Positions 30,595 to 40,257 of a DNA stretch of 64,000 nucleotides are shown piece by piece (the first letter of the stretch is position 1; each line of letters begins with the position of its first letter). The translations under genes and the position numbers were made by a program. Under the pieces are notes generated by a model, which saw only the letters and a program-made list of their open reading frames with translations, ran no database searches and was not told the origin of the DNA. The stretch comes from Stutzerimonas urumqiensis (GTDB taxonomy: Bacteria; Pseudomonadota; Gammaproteobacteria; Pseudomonadales; Pseudomonadaceae), in the NCBI RefSeq assembly GCF_003640395.1, contig NZ_RBZQ01000010.1:95826-159825 (forward strand). The letters are read 5' to 3'.

Positions 30595-32861
30595 GCTATC
30601 GCATCGCCGTGCGCGAGCTGTGCGAGTTCACCGCCAAGTGCGGCGACCTCGACCTGCGCTTCGTCCCCTCGCCGACGGCCCAGGAAGGTATCGCCGGCCA
30701 CGCCACGGTCACCGCGCGCCGCGGGCCGGCGTATGAGCGCGAAGTGACGCTCGAAGGCGAGTACGGCGTGCTGCGCGTACGCGGGCGCGCCGATGGCTAC
30801 GACGCCGCGGCCAACCGGCTCGAAGAAATCAAGACCTACCGGGGCGATCTCGCCCGCCAGCCGGCCAATCATCGGTCGCTGCACTGGGCGCAGGCACGCA
30901 TCTATGGCTGGCTGCTGTGCAAGACCCGCGGGCTTTCGCAGATCGAGCTGGCGCTGGTGTATTTCGACATCGTCAGCCAGAAGGAAACCGTGCTGCTCGA
31001 AACGCAGCGGGCGGACGAGCTGCAGCGATTCTTCCAGGCGCACTGCGAGCGTTTTCTCGCCTGGGCCGAGCAGGAGCTGACGCATGTCGGCCACCGCGAT
31101 GCGGCCCTGCGCACGTTGGCCTTTCCCTTCGCCGACTTCCGCATGGGTCAGCGCGAGCTGGCCGAAGCCGTCTACAAGGCCGCCTGTACCGGCACGCAAC
31201 TGCTCGCGCAGGCGCCGACCGGCATCGGCAAGACGCTGGCGACCCTGTTCCCGCAGCTCAAGGCGATGCCGGGCCAGCAACTGGACAAAGTGTTCTTCCT
31301 CGCCGCGAAGACGCCCGGCCGGGGCCTGGCGCTCGAGGCGCTGGAGCGCCTGCGTAACGCCGGCGCCACGCCGCTGCGCACGCTCGAGCTGATCGCCCGC
31401 GAAAAAAGCTGCGAGCACCCGGACAAGGCGTGCCACGGCGACTCCTGTCCGCTGGCCGCCGGCTTCTACGATCGCCTGCCGGCCGCGCGCGCCGCGGCGG
31501 TCGCTCGCCAACGGCTGGATCGCGCCAGCGTGCGGGAACTGGCGCTCGCACACGCGGTGTGCCCGTACTTTCTCACGCAGGAGCTGGCGCGCTGGGCCGA
31601 TGTGGTGGTGGGCGACTACAGCTATTACTTCGATACGACCGCCCTGCTCCACGGGCTCACCCAGGCCAATGGCTGGCGTGTCTGTCTGCTGGTGGACGAG
31701 GCGCACAACCTGCTCGAGCGCGGCCGCGGCATGTACAGCGCAGCGCTCGATCAGCGCCGCTTCCAGGCGCTGAAGCAGGAAGCGCCGGCGGTCTTGAAAA
31801 AGCCGCTGGAGCGGCTGCTGCGGGCCTGGGCCGAGGTGCATCGCGAGCAGGCCGTCGCCTACCGCGTACTGCCCGACTTGCCGAATCGGCTGATCGGCGC
31901 CTTGCAGCAGCTGGTCGGGGCGATCAACGATCACCTCGCCGAACAGCCGGAAGGGCTCGATTCCGACTGGCGTACCGCCTATTTCGATGCGATGCAGTTC
32001 TGCCGCATCGCCGAGACCTTCGATACCCATTCGCTGATCGACTGCACGCTGCAACCCGCGCGCACCGGGCGCCGGCCCACCTCGCGGCTGTGCCTGCGCA
32101 ACGTGGTGCCAGGTCCCTTCCTGGCGCCGCGCTTCGCCGTCGCGCGGTCGGCTGTGCTGTTTTCCGCCACGCTCAGCCCACGGGGTTTTTATGCCGACAC
32201 GCTGGGGCTGGACCGCGGCCATTGGCTGGAGGTGCGTTCGCCGTTCCAGGCCGAGCAGCTCGACGTCCGCGTGGCGCGTCATGTATCGACCCGCTACGCC
32301 GACCGCGAGCGTTCGATCGAACCGATCGTCGACCTGATCGCCGGGCAATACCAGCGCCGGCCGGGCAACTATTTGGCCTTCTTCAGCAGCTTCGACTACT
32401 TGCTGCAGGTCCAGATGCGGCTGGCCGAGCGCCATCCGCACCTGCCGCACTGGACACAGACCCGCTCGATGGACGAAGCCGCGCGCGAGGCCTTTCTCGC
32501 GCGCTTCCAGGCCGCCGGGCAAGGCATCGGGTTCGCGGTGCTGGGCGGCGCCTTCGCCGAGGGCATCGACCTGCCGGGCGACCGGTTGATCGGCGCCTTC
32601 GTCGCGACGCTGGGGCTGCCGCAGGTCAATCCGGTGAACGAGCAATTGCGCGATCGGCTGGAGTCGCTGTTCGGCGCCGGCTACGACTACGCCTATCTCT
32701 ATCCCGGATTGCAGAAGGTCGTGCAGGCCGCCGGGCGGGTGATCCGCACGCCGGATGACCGGGGCGTGGTGCACCTGATCGACGATCGCTTCGCGCAGCC
32801 GCGGGTCCGTCGGTTGCTGCCCGGCTGGTGGCGGATCGATATGCACACCGAGCCGGGCTAG
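30591..32861 (+). CDS. XPD/DinG-type DNA helicase with N-terminal RecB/Cas4-like nuclease motifs
   Basis: 756 residues from the GTG at 30591, overlapping the upstream stop by GTGA. The N-terminal ~170 residues carry a PD-(D/E)XK-like set: RGRADGYD (Asp68), EEIKT (Glu79, Lys81) and QARIY (Gln101, Tyr105, the RecB QxxxY motif). The helicase part has Walker A APTGIGKT (Lys214), VDEAHN (Asp369-His372) and a cysteine cluster (CEHPDKACHGDSCP plus AVCPYF) that should bind [4Fe-4S] as in XPD. Motif VI region QAAGRVIRTPDDRG is intact. Likely a 5'-3' helicase in repair with the FAN1 partner. Confidence 0.9.
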   Translation: MSYRIAVRELCEFTAKCGDLDLRFVPSPTAQEGIAGHATVTARRGPAYEREVTLEGEYGVLRVRGRADGYDAAANRLEEIKTYRGDLARQPANHRSLHWAQARIYGWLLCKTRGLSQIELALVYFDIVSQKETVLLETQRADELQRFFQAHCERFLAWAEQELTHVGHRDAALRTLAFPFADFRMGQRELAEAVYKAACTGTQLLAQAPTGIGKTLATLFPQLKAMPGQQLDKVFFLAAKTPGRGLALEALERLRNAGATPLRTLELIAREKSCEHPDKACHGDSCPLAAGFYDRLPAARAAAVARQRLDRASVRELALAHAVCPYFLTQELARWADVVVGDYSYYFDTTALLHGLTQANGWRVCLLVDEAHNLLERGRGMYSAALDQRRFQALKQEAPAVLKKPLERLLRAWAEVHREQAVAYRVLPDLPNRLIGALQQLVGAINDHLAEQPEGLDSDWRTAYFDAMQFCRIAETFDTHSLIDCTLQPARTGRRPTSRLCLRNVVPGPFLAPRFAVARSAVLFSATLSPRGFYADTLGLDRGHWLEVRSPFQAEQLDVRVARHVSTRYADRERSIEPIVDLIAGQYQRRPGNYLAFFSSFDYLLQVQMRLAERHPHLPHWTQTRSMDEAAREAFLARFQAAGQGIGFAVLGGAFAEGIDLPGDRLIGAFVATLGLPQVNPVNEQLRDRLESLFGAGYDYAYLYPGLQKVVQAAGRVIRTPDDRGVVHLIDDRFAQPRVRRLLPGWWRIDMHTEPG

Positions 32862-32869
32862 CCGCGCCG

Positions 32870-34915
32870 TCAGAAGGTCAGGCGCGCACCGAGGGTGAGG
32901 TTGCGTCCCGGCAACAGCACTTCGTCCTTGATGAAGGACGTGTGCTGGCGGGCCTTCTCATCGAGCAGGTTGTTGCCCTTGAGGTAGAGCTGGTAGTCGG
33001 TGCGCCCCCATTGGCCGTGATACGCAAGGCCGGCCGAGAGCATGTCGTAGCCGGCGGTTTCGGTTTCATAGGCGGCGACGTCGTCCTGGCGATCGACACG
33101 GTAGTACTCGAGCTGGCCATCCAGGCTGGCCGTCAGGCGCTGGTCCATACGCACGCCGAGCCGGTCGGCGGGAATGCGCGGCAAGTCACCACCATCACGC
33201 AGCTCGCCGCGTACGTGATCGCCGAACAGGGTCACGGCCGTCGCCTCGGTGGCCTGGTATCGCACCTCGGCTTCGGCGCCGGTCAGCACCGCGTCGGCCT
33301 GGCGGTACTGGATTTCGCGATAGCCGCCACCCACGTCATGCCCGGTATCGGCCGCGTGGATGTAGTCGTCGACCCAGTTGCGGAACAGGCTGAAGGTGAA
33401 TGTGGTACGGCCGGCGAACTTGCGCACGGTGAGCTCGGCGTTGTGAGCGGTTTCCTCGTCGAGGTCCGGGTCGCCCAGCTCGACGGTGCGGGTCGCCGCG
33501 TGCGGGCCGTTGGCGTAGAGCTCTTCGGCGGTCGGCAGGCGCTGCGAACGGGTCAGCGACAGACCCAGCGAGTACGACGGCGCGAAAGTCCAGACGGTGC
33601 CGAGCGCGATCGAGTTGCCACGGTGGCGGCTGTCCGGCGCGCCGCTGGCGTCGATGTCCTGCCATTCGTGGCGCAGGCCGAACTCATGGCGCCAGTCGCC
33701 GGCGGTGTATTGCTCGAGCAGGAACAGGCCATGATTGCGGGTCAGCGTCGGCGGCACATAAGCCTCTTCGCCCAGCGCCTCGAAGTCGCGGCGCAGCGTT
33801 TGCCCGCCGACAACCCCGCGCCAGCCGAACAGCGGTGCGTGGGTCAGTTCGAGTCGGGCGTCGGTCGCCTGGCTGTCGAAGCGGGTGCCGACCTCGTCGC
33901 CTTCGATTTCCTCATGCTGGTAGTCGCTGTGGCCAACCCGCAGCCTGGCCCGTTCGAACCCAGGCAAGGGGTCGCTCAGCTCGCCGCGCAGGTCCCAGCG
34001 TTTGCGCTGCATGTCGATGTAGGGCACGCCGGCGTGCTCGTCGTGCTCGTGTTCGTCGCCATGCTCGTCTTCTTCATGCTCATGCTCGTCATGGCCGGCG
34101 CAATGCCAATCGGCCGGACCGTGCGTGTGGCAATCGGCGTGCTCATGGGCCAGCAGGCCGTAGCGATTGTTCTGCTCGCCAAACGCCAGCCCCAGGTAGC
34201 CACGCTCGCCGATGAAACTGGCGCCGAGGTTGTAGCTGTCGGTGTCGTTGTAGGAGCCAGCCTGCTCGTCCGGCGAACCGGGGATTTCATAGGCGTCCGC
34301 GTTGCGCTTCACGCCCTCGGCACGCACGGCGAACTGACCGGCGCCGGCGGTGATGCCGAACACCCCGGCCGTCTCGTCGGCAACGGTATTGCCGCGCAAT
34401 TCCAGTTCACCGTCGTAGCCATCGACCGGTACGTAGGTCGGCACCTTGCGGTCGACCACGTTCACCACGCCGCCGATCGCGCCGCCGCCGTAGAGCAAGG
34501 TCGCCGGCCCCTTGAGCACCTCGATGCGCTCGGCCAGCAAGGGCTCGAGGGTAATGGCGTGATCCGGGCTGATGGTCGAGGCATCCAGCACATCGACGCC
34601 ATCGCTCAGGACCTTGACCCGCGCGCCGGACTGCCCGCGGATGACCGGCTGCCCTACGCCCGCGCCGAAGCCCGCCGAGCGCACACCAGGCAGGCTGTCC
34701 AGCGTCTCGCCAAGGGTCGCCTCGCGTCGCAGTACCAGCTCATCGCCTTCAAGCACCTCCGCTGGCGTGTTCATACGGTGTCGCGGGTTATCCAGCGCAC
34801 TGGCGCTGATGACGGTTTCCTCCAGCTCGACGGGATCGACAGGTGCCTGGGCCCAGGCCAGCGGCGACAGCGCCAACGAAACGGCGAACGTTAGAGGGTG
34901 GGGTTTGCATTGCAT
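32870..34915 (-). CDS. TonB-dependent outer-membrane receptor, ZnuD-like (zinc)
   Basis: 681 residues from the ATG at 34915. A signal peptide ends near AWAQ (residue ~23), with a TonB box near ETVISAS and a plug domain (~35-160, [36 protein letters not shown]); the rest is a 22-strand barrel ending in LGARLTF with a terminal Phe. An extracellular segment encoded at about 34030-34152 (~residues 255-296) is exceptionally rich in His, Asp and Glu, with two Cys, as in the zinc receptor ZnuD. A Zur-type palindrome lies upstream, shared with the divergent COG0523 gene. Zinc import is inferred from these two features. Confidence 0.88.
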   Translation of the reverse strand: MQCKPHPLTFAVSLALSPLAWAQAPVDPVELEETVISASALDNPRHRMNTPAEVLEGDELVLRREATLGETLDSLPGVRSAGFGAGVGQPVIRGQSGARVKVLSDGVDVLDASTISPDHAITLEPLLAERIEVLKGPATLLYGGGAIGGVVNVVDRKVPTYVPVDGYDGELELRGNTVADETAGVFGITAGAGQFAVRAEGVKRNADAYEIPGSPDEQAGSYNDTDSYNLGASFIGERGYLGLAFGEQNNRYGLLAHEHADCHTHGPADWHCAGHDEHEHEEDEHGDEHEHDEHAGVPYIDMQRKRWDLRGELSDPLPGFERARLRVGHSDYQHEEIEGDEVGTRFDSQATDARLELTHAPLFGWRGVVGGQTLRRDFEALGEEAYVPPTLTRNHGLFLLEQYTAGDWRHEFGLRHEWQDIDASGAPDSRHRGNSIALGTVWTFAPSYSLGLSLTRSQRLPTAEELYANGPHAATRTVELGDPDLDEETAHNAELTVRKFAGRTTFTFSLFRNWVDDYIHAADTGHDVGGGYREIQYRQADAVLTGAEAEVRYQATEATAVTLFGDHVRGELRDGGDLPRIPADRLGVRMDQRLTASLDGQLEYYRVDRQDDVAAYETETAGYDMLSAGLAYHGQWGRTDYQLYLKGNNLLDEKARQHTSFIKDEVLLPGRNLTLGARLTF

Positions 34916-35033
34916 GAGGGTGTCTCCACACCAGTGCCAGCCGAATGCCGGCGAGCGGACGATCAGAGGCGCGCGCTCGAGCGCCCCGTGTAGACGTGCG
35001 CAGCCGAAGCCACGGACGGTTGCGATGAAGGTC

Positions 35034-35053
35034 AAATGTTATGTTATAACGAC
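35034..35053. promoter_or_regulatory. Zur-box-like operator in the zinc intergenic region
   Basis: AAATGTTATGTTATAACGAC contains TGTTAT-GTT-ATAACG, matching the gammaproteobacterial Zur pattern TGTTAT-AWT-ATAACA in half-sites and spacing, with one end mismatch. It is the only AT-rich dyad between the divergent receptor (start 34915) and GTPase (start 35145), so one Zur dimer pair could repress both. Confidence 0.75.
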
Positions 35054-35144
35054 AATTAACCGCAACCTGGCAAGCGCCATGTCCGCACGACCGTTCGCAA
35101 GGCCAGGCACTGCAAAGAGCGCCGCCATCTCCAGAGGAACCATC

Positions 35145-36350
35145 ATGAGTGACCGATTGCCCGTGACCGTCCTGTCCGGCTTTCTCGGCGCCGGCAAGAG
35201 CACCCTGCTCAACCACTTGCTGCGCAACCGGGAAAACCGCCGAATCGCCGTGATCGTCAACGACATGAGCGAAATCAACATTGATGCCCGCGAGGTGCAG
35301 CGCGACGTGACGCTCAACCGAGGCGAGGAGCGACTCATCGAAATGAGCAACGGCTGCATCTGCTGCACGCTGCGTGAGGACCTGCTCGAAGCGGTCAGCC
35401 GACTCGCGCGGGAGGGCCGCTTCGACTACCTGCTCATCGAGTCGACAGGCATTTCCGAGCCGCTGCCGGTCGCCGAGACATTCACCTTCCGGGACGAACT
35501 GGGCCACAGCCTGTCGGACCTGGCGCGACTCGATACGCTGGTGACGGTAGTCGATGGGGTGAACTTCCTGCGCGACTTTCACGAAGCGCCGGATCTGGCC
35601 AGCCGTGCCGAGCCGATCGAGGCGGACGACGAGCGCTCGGTCACCGACCTTCTGATCGAGCAGGTCGAATTCGCCGATGTGCTGCTGATCAGCAAGATCG
35701 ATCTCATCAGCCAGGCCGAGCGCAACGAGCTGGAGGCCATTCTGCGCCGGCTCAATACGCATGCCCGTATTCATGCCATGCACATGGGTGCTGTTCCGCT
35801 CGATCTGTTGCTCGACACCGGGCTATTCGATTTCCAGCGGGCCGCGCAGGCACCGGGCTGGTTGAAAGAACTACGAGGAGAACACCAGCCCGAGACCCTC
35901 GAGTACGGCATCGCCTCTACCGCCTACCGGGCACGGCGGCCTTTTCACCCACAACGTTTTCACGACTTCCTCAACCGCGATTGGCGTAATGGGCGGCTGC
36001 TACGTTCCAAAGGGTACTTCTGGCTGGCCAGCCGCCCGCATCAGGTCGGGAGCTGGTCGCAGGCTGGCGGACTGATGCGTCATGGTTATGCGGGTCTCTG
36101 GTGGCGCCATGTACCGCGAGAGCACTGGCCGCAGGACGAAGAAAGCCGGCGGGTCATTCTTGCCCAATGGCACGACGAGACCGGCGATTGCCGACAGGAG
36201 CTGGTATTCATCGGCCAGAACGTCGACTTCGATCGGCTGGTCTTGGAGCTCGATGCCTGTCTGCTGACGGACAGCGAGTACCACCGCGGCGCAGAGGGCT
36301 GGCTCGCACTGCCCGACCCGTTCGCCCCCTGGACGGAAGAAGCCAGCTGA
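35145..36350 (+). CDS. COG0523 (CobW/ZigA-type) GTPase, putative zinc metallochaperone
   Basis: 401 residues from the ATG at 35145, which has AGAGGAA about 5 nt upstream; the long upstream frame is antisense to the receptor. Walker A is [10 protein letters not shown], the metal-binding motif CICC is at residues 71-74 (NGCICCTL), and SKIDLIS fits the G4 base-recognition position. A CobW C-terminal domain includes [12 protein letters not shown] and [10 protein letters not shown]. Zur-controlled members of this family help cells under zinc shortage by delivering metal to client enzymes. The shared Zur-like box and the divergent zinc receptor support this. A cobalt or nitrile-hydratase role is less likely. 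Confidence 0.88.
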   Translation: MSDRLPVTVLSGFLGAGKSTLLNHLLRNRENRRIAVIVNDMSEINIDAREVQRDVTLNRGEERLIEMSNGCICCTLREDLLEAVSRLAREGRFDYLLIESTGISEPLPVAETFTFRDELGHSLSDLARLDTLVTVVDGVNFLRDFHEAPDLASRAEPIEADDERSVTDLLIEQVEFADVLLISKIDLISQAERNELEAILRRLNTHARIHAMHMGAVPLDLLLDTGLFDFQRAAQAPGWLKELRGEHQPETLEYGIASTAYRARRPFHPQRFHDFLNRDWRNGRLLRSKGYFWLASRPHQVGSWSQAGGLMRHGYAGLWWRHVPREHWPQDEESRRVILAQWHDETGDCRQELVFIGQNVDFDRLVLELDACLLTDSEYHRGAEGWLALPDPFAPWTEEAS

Positions 36351-36746
36351 TCGCAAGGCCGGGCTGTCGCATCGACGACAGAGGTCATCATTCGTCCGAC
36401 CACATTTTGGGATTAAAAGCAGATATCGCTGTTTCTGCCATCAGGGTGGGCCACCGAAAACAACCGCTATCCGATTGGTCAATAGCTGGACCACTAGCCA
36501 CGGCGCCTGCGGCAGCTAGCGAAATCAGCTGCCTCCGCGCGTTCTTTAGCCGAAGGTAGGGATCGGCATGCGTTGACAAAGCGAAGACGTTGCCCATAAT
36601 CGCCAATGTCGTATGACGACCGATAACAAAAACCCATCAGCTGTTGCCGACCGGAACCTGGCAAGCAGCCGGTGAACACAACCTGCCTCGACGCCGTTAT
36701 AGGGCAGACGTCTCTAGCGGCCGATCCGAAAGGGAGTAGAACAACA
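36351..36746. other. 396-bp intergenic region before the porin
   Basis: No supported gene. The left ~200 bp show nothing I recognise. The right half holds a sigma-70-like promoter (36573-36600) and a leader of about 140 nt ending in the ribosome site AAGGGAG before the porin ATG. Confidence 0.6.
36573..36600 (+). promoter_or_regulatory. Sigma-70 promoter for the porin
   Basis: Perfect -35 TTGACA (36573-36578), 16-bp spacer and -10 CATAAT (36595-36600). Transcription would begin near 36607 and leave an untranslated leader of about 140 nt, long enough for post-transcriptional control. Confidence 0.65.
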
Positions 36747-37997
36747 ATGACCCTACGCAAGCCACTCGCCAATGCCATCATGCTGGGCAGCCTCGGGCTC
36801 TCGCTGGGACTGCCGGCTACCGCACTGGCACAAGAAGGCTTCGTCGATGGTGCGAAGGTTGGCCTCAACCTGCGCAACTTCTACATCAACCGCGACCTGC
36901 TCGATGACGCCAACCCGCAGAATCGCGCCGAGGAATGGACCCAGAGCTTCATTCTCAACGTCCAGTCCGGCTACACGCCCGGCCCGGTCGGCTTCGGCGT
37001 CGATGCCATCGGCATGCTGGCGATCAAGCTCGACGGCGGCAACGGCACCGACGGCACCGGCCTGCTGCCGCGTACCGCCGAAGGCCCGCGTGACGATTTC
37101 GGCCGCGTCGCCGTAGCCGCCAAGGCCAAGTTCTCCGAGACCGAACTGAAAGTCGGCGAGATGATGCCCGTCCTGCCGATCCTGCGCGCCGACGACGGCC
37201 GCTCGCTGCCGCAGACCTTCCAGGGCGGCATGGTCACCTCGCGCGAAATCAGCGGCCTGACCCTGTACGGCGGCCAGTTCCGTCAGAACAGCCCGCGCGA
37301 CGATGCGAGCATGGAGGACATGAGCTACGCCGGCGGCGAGTCCGATCGCTTCAACTTCCTCGGCGGCGAGTACGCCTTCAACGACAAGCAGACCACCGTT
37401 GGCCTGTGGACCGCTGAACTGAAGGACGTCTACGAGCAGCAATACGCCCAGTTCCTGCATGTGCAGCCGCTCGGCGAAGACCTGGCCCTGACCGCCAACC
37501 TCGGCTACTTCCAGGGCGAAGACGAGGGCAGCGCGCTGGCCGGCGAGCTGGACAACAAGACCTACTCCGGTCTGTTCGGCCTCAAGTTCGGCGGCAACAC
37601 CCTCTACGTCGGCCTGCAGAAAGTCAGTGGCGACACCGGCTGGATGCGCGTCAACGGCACCAGCGGCGGCTCGCTGGCCAACGACAGCTTCAACAACAGC
37701 TACGACAACCCCGGCGAGCGGTCCTGGCAGCTGCGCCATGACTACAACTTCGCCGCGATGGGCGTACCGGGCCTGACGCTGATGAACCGCTACATCAGCG
37801 GCGACAACATCGAGGTGGGTGCAATCGACGATGGCGAAGAGTGGGGCCGCGAAACCGAGCTGGCCTACACCGTCCAGAGCGGCCCGGCGAAGAACCTCAA
37901 CGTGAAGTGGCGCAACTCCAGCTTCCGCTCCGAGGTCAACGCCCGCGACCTGGACGAGAATCGCATCATCATCAACTACCCGATCTCGATTCTGTAA
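36747..37997 (+). CDS. Outer-membrane porin, OprD family
   Basis: 416 residues from the ATG at 36747. A signal peptide ends in ATALA|Q (~residue 28). The mature start EGFVDGAKVGLNLRNFYINR and the alternating beta-strand pattern throughout match the OprD porins; the C-terminal segment DENRIIINYPISIL is the closing strand. OprD members are 18-strand monomeric channels for amino acids, aromatic acids or other small carboxylates; the substrate cannot be told from sequence alone. It stands alone between its own promoter and terminator. Confidence 0.9.
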   Translation: MTLRKPLANAIMLGSLGLSLGLPATALAQEGFVDGAKVGLNLRNFYINRDLLDDANPQNRAEEWTQSFILNVQSGYTPGPVGFGVDAIGMLAIKLDGGNGTDGTGLLPRTAEGPRDDFGRVAVAAKAKFSETELKVGEMMPVLPILRADDGRSLPQTFQGGMVTSREISGLTLYGGQFRQNSPRDDASMEDMSYAGGESDRFNFLGGEYAFNDKQTTVGLWTAELKDVYEQQYAQFLHVQPLGEDLALTANLGYFQGEDEGSALAGELDNKTYSGLFGLKFGGNTLYVGLQKVSGDTGWMRVNGTSGGSLANDSFNNSYDNPGERSWQLRHDYNFAAMGVPGLTLMNRYISGDNIEVGAIDDGEEWGRETELAYTVQSGPAKNLNVKWRNSSFRSEVNARDLDENRIIINYPISIL

Positions 37998-38032
37998 ACC
38001 GCAACTTGCTCCGCTCCTGATGTGACACCTTC

Positions 38033-38059
38033 AGCCCGCCCATTCGGCGGGCTTTTTTT
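38033..38059 (+). terminator. Intrinsic terminator after the porin
   Basis: Stem AGCCCGCC / GGCGGGCT with loop CATTC, followed by seven T residues on the plus strand, 36 bp after the stop. Confidence 0.9.
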
Positions 38060-38085
38060 CGCGAGCAGAACAGAGCAGGCAGCCG

Positions 38086-38568
38086 TCAGCTGCGTTCCAG
38101 TGCACTGACCAGGTCGTGGAAGGCTTCGCGATTGGATTCGTTGAGGCTCATGAGGATGCGGTGCGCTTCGAGCACCTTAGACTTGACCACTTCTTCGGAT
38201 TGGTCCTGTACCGGGAGATCCGACAGGCAGTCCGGACAGGGCAAGGGTTCATCGATGATGTTGAACACCTGATCGAACCCCATCGATGACAGCAGGCGGG
38301 TGATGTCCGGGTGGGTGGTCACCACCGTGGGCAAAAGGCCGACCTTCTGCCGGGACAGGATGGAAAGCTTTGCGAGCAAGCCGAGCGTGGTGCTGTCGAT
38401 GCTGCGCGATTCGGTCAGGTCGATGACGATCGACGAGAAATTGAGCGCCGAGAAGATCTTCTCGATGGTTGCATCGAGCGCGGAACACAGCGTCAGACGA
38501 ATCTCGCCAACGAATTTCAGGACAAAGGTACCGTCCAGTTCGGCGAACTGGATCTTACCAGTACTCAT
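38086..38568 (-). CDS. rssC: STAS-domain anti-sigma-factor antagonist (RssC-type)
   Basis: 160 residues. A STAS domain covers ~5-110, with the conserved phosphorylatable serine in SIDSTTLGLL (Ser59). The C-terminal ~50 residues add a segment with CPDC and an acidic helix. It overlaps by 4 bp the response regulator/phosphatase encoded upstream, which would dephosphorylate it. From memory, the same pair in P. aeruginosa is RssB-RssC, which influences RpoS. Partner switching is inferred from the domain pair; the symbol is tentative. Confidence 0.8.
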   Translation of the reverse strand: MSTGKIQFAELDGTFVLKFVGEIRLTLCSALDATIEKIFSALNFSSIVIDLTESRSIDSTTLGLLAKLSILSRQKVGLLPTVVTTHPDITRLLSSMGFDQVFNIIDEPLPCPDCLSDLPVQDQSEEVVKSKVLEAHRILMSLNESNREAFHDLVSALERS

Positions 38569-39749
38569 GCAAGGTTCCTGCTCAACACCAGCAAGGCGAT
38601 ATCGTCCGGCATTTCCGCCAACTCGGCCAACCCAAACACTTTGCGTAACCCATTCAGCGACCCACCGGCCGTTTCGACCATCTCGGGCAACACACGCTCC
38701 TTGTCTTTGAGCGTGTCGCCGGGCAAAAGGTCCAGAATGCCATCGGACAACAGCGTCAGGCTGAACGATGGCGGCAACTCCATCTGGTAATCCTCATACT
38801 CGGCCTCGACGAACAGACCGACGGGCAAACCGCGCCCCTGCAGATAGCGCGCCTTGCCGTCTGTATACAGCACCGGTAGCGGCAAATGCCCACCGATGGC
38901 GTAATGCAGCAGGTTGCGTTCCTGATCGATGACGCCGCCAAGCATGGTGACGTGCTTGCCCAGCTTGCAGTTGATCAGCCCGCGATTGATGTGGCCGAGC
39001 ACTTCCGACGGCTTGAACTCCGGCAACGCGCCCTGACGGCGCGATTCGTACAGCAGGCGTGTCGTCATGAACTTCAACAGCACGGTGACGAACGCCGACG
39101 ACGCCCCGTGACCCGACACATCCGCCAGGTAGAAAACGACCCTGCGTTCATCGACGCGGAAGTAGTCGACGAAGTCGCCCGACAGATACAGCGAGGGAAT
39201 GATCTGGTGCGAAAACTGGAAATCATCCGCCGACCAGGGAGTGACCGGCAGCATGTTCATCTGGACCTGCCGGCCGGCGTTCTGGTCTTCCTGGAGCAGG
39301 TTGAGGCTGGCTTGGAGGTCGCGGTTGGCATCTTCGAGCTGTTGCCGGTAGCGCCGATTCTCCAATCGAAGACGTGATCGATCGAGGGCACGATGAACCG
39401 AGTGCTCAAGGACCGCGAGGTCTTCGAGCGGCTTGATCAGGTAATCGGCGGCGCCGAGCCGCAGCGCCTCGACGGCATCGCTCATGACGCCCGCTCCGGA
39501 CACCACGATGACCGGCAGGTCGGCCTGCCGCTCGGTGACCAGCCGGATCAGTTCGAGGCCATCCATCTGCGGCATGCGCAGATCGCAGATGATCAGGTCA
39601 GGATGATGCGCATCGAACAATTCGAGTCCCTGCGCGCCACCCGCGGCCTGGAGGACATTGAAACCGCTGTCCTCCAGATAAGCTGCCAGGCTGGCTCGAA
39701 CCTCGTCGTCATCATCGATGATCAGCAGCGTGGCGATTGGGTTGTGCAT
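38565..39749 (-). CDS. rssB: Response regulator with PP2C-type (SpoIIE) phosphatase domain (RssB-type)
   Basis: 394 residues from the ATG at 39749. An N-terminal receiver carries the acidic triad and Asp56 (ICDLRMPQMDG); a coiled-coil linker (~125-165) precedes a PP2C/SpoIIE domain with DFVDYFRV, FYLADVSGHGASSAF and LLSDGILDLLPGD, whose aspartates bind metal. It overlaps the STAS gene by 4 bp, so the pair forms a partner-switching module. In Pseudomonas this architecture (receiver plus PP2C) is the RssB form, unlike the catalytically dead E. coli RssB. Confidence 0.85.
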   Translation of the reverse strand: MHNPIATLLIIDDDDEVRASLAAYLEDSGFNVLQAAGGAQGLELFDAHHPDLIICDLRMPQMDGLELIRLVTERQADLPVIVVSGAGVMSDAVEALRLGAADYLIKPLEDLAVLEHSVHRALDRSRLRLENRRYRQQLEDANRDLQASLNLLQEDQNAGRQVQMNMLPVTPWSADDFQFSHQIIPSLYLSGDFVDYFRVDERRVVFYLADVSGHGASSAFVTVLLKFMTTRLLYESRRQGALPEFKPSEVLGHINRGLINCKLGKHVTMLGGVIDQERNLLHYAIGGHLPLPVLYTDGKARYLQGRGLPVGLFVEAEYEDYQMELPPSFSLTLLSDGILDLLPGDTLKDKERVLPEMVETAGGSLNGLRKVFGLAELAEMPDDIALLVLSRNLA

Positions 39750-39942
39750 GTTCCTACCGGCCAGTGCGCCAGGACGATTAAAAGCTACCCGCAACGCAGG
39801 CGTTCCCAGGTTCGTTCAAGGCGCAGACGGTACTCCCATACGTTCGGTGTTTCAAGCGTGCGCCAGCGCACGCCGCGCGCCTTTACAGCCTGGAGACGGC
39901 GACGCTATAAGGTCGAAACCGACCGAAAAAGCGAGCGCTCCG

Positions 39943-40242
39943 ATGAGCCAGCAAAACCGTGATTACAGTGAAAAACGCGACTTCATCCGCATGCAAGTGG
40001 AAGCCGGCATGACCATCGTGCAAGGCGATACCCGCATCGAGGCCACGTGCCTGGATTTGTCCAGCACCGGCATGCAGGCCAAGGCTTCGTCACACCTACA
40101 GGTCGGTGACCGCGTGCGCATTCTCATCCCGTCCGAGCATCCCTCGCTCAAGGGCCTCGAAGCCGAGGCCAACGTGGTGCGGGTAACGCCACTGGCCGAT
40201 GGTTCCCAGCAACTGGGACTGGCGTTCGTCACGCTGAGCTGA
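39943..40242 (+). CDS. PilZ-domain protein (c-di-GMP binding)
   Basis: 99 residues from the ATG at 39943; the frame extends upstream to 39718 but that part is antisense to rssB. It is a single PilZ domain: RDFIR gives the RxxxR motif (~13-17) and DLSSTGM gives the D/NxSxxG motif, so both c-di-GMP-binding elements are intact. No enzymatic domain is attached, so it is a small effector protein. It is divergent from rssB and convergent with mlaA. Confidence 0.87.
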   Translation: MSQQNRDYSEKRDFIRMQVEAGMTIVQGDTRIEATCLDLSSTGMQAKASSHLQVGDRVRILIPSEHPSLKGLEAEANVVRVTPLADGSQQLGLAFVTLS

Positions 40243-40257
40243 GCGCCGGCATCGCGG

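Noticed and set aside
30528..32846. 772-codon minus-strand open frame opposite the helicase
   Set aside because: Shadow of the helicase, which carries all Walker and Fe-S motifs; the reverse translation has none.
32828..34894. 688-codon plus-strand open frame opposite the zinc receptor
   Set aside because: Shadow; its hydrophobic, Val/Leu-rich wording over the His-rich loop is only the reverse of the CAC/GAG codons there.
38086..39749. HsbR/HsbA identity for the phosphatase-STAS pair
   Set aside because: Domain layout is compatible, but the neighbours (PilZ protein, mlaA, queF, fadE) fit the rssB locus rather than the flagellar hptB-hsbR locus.
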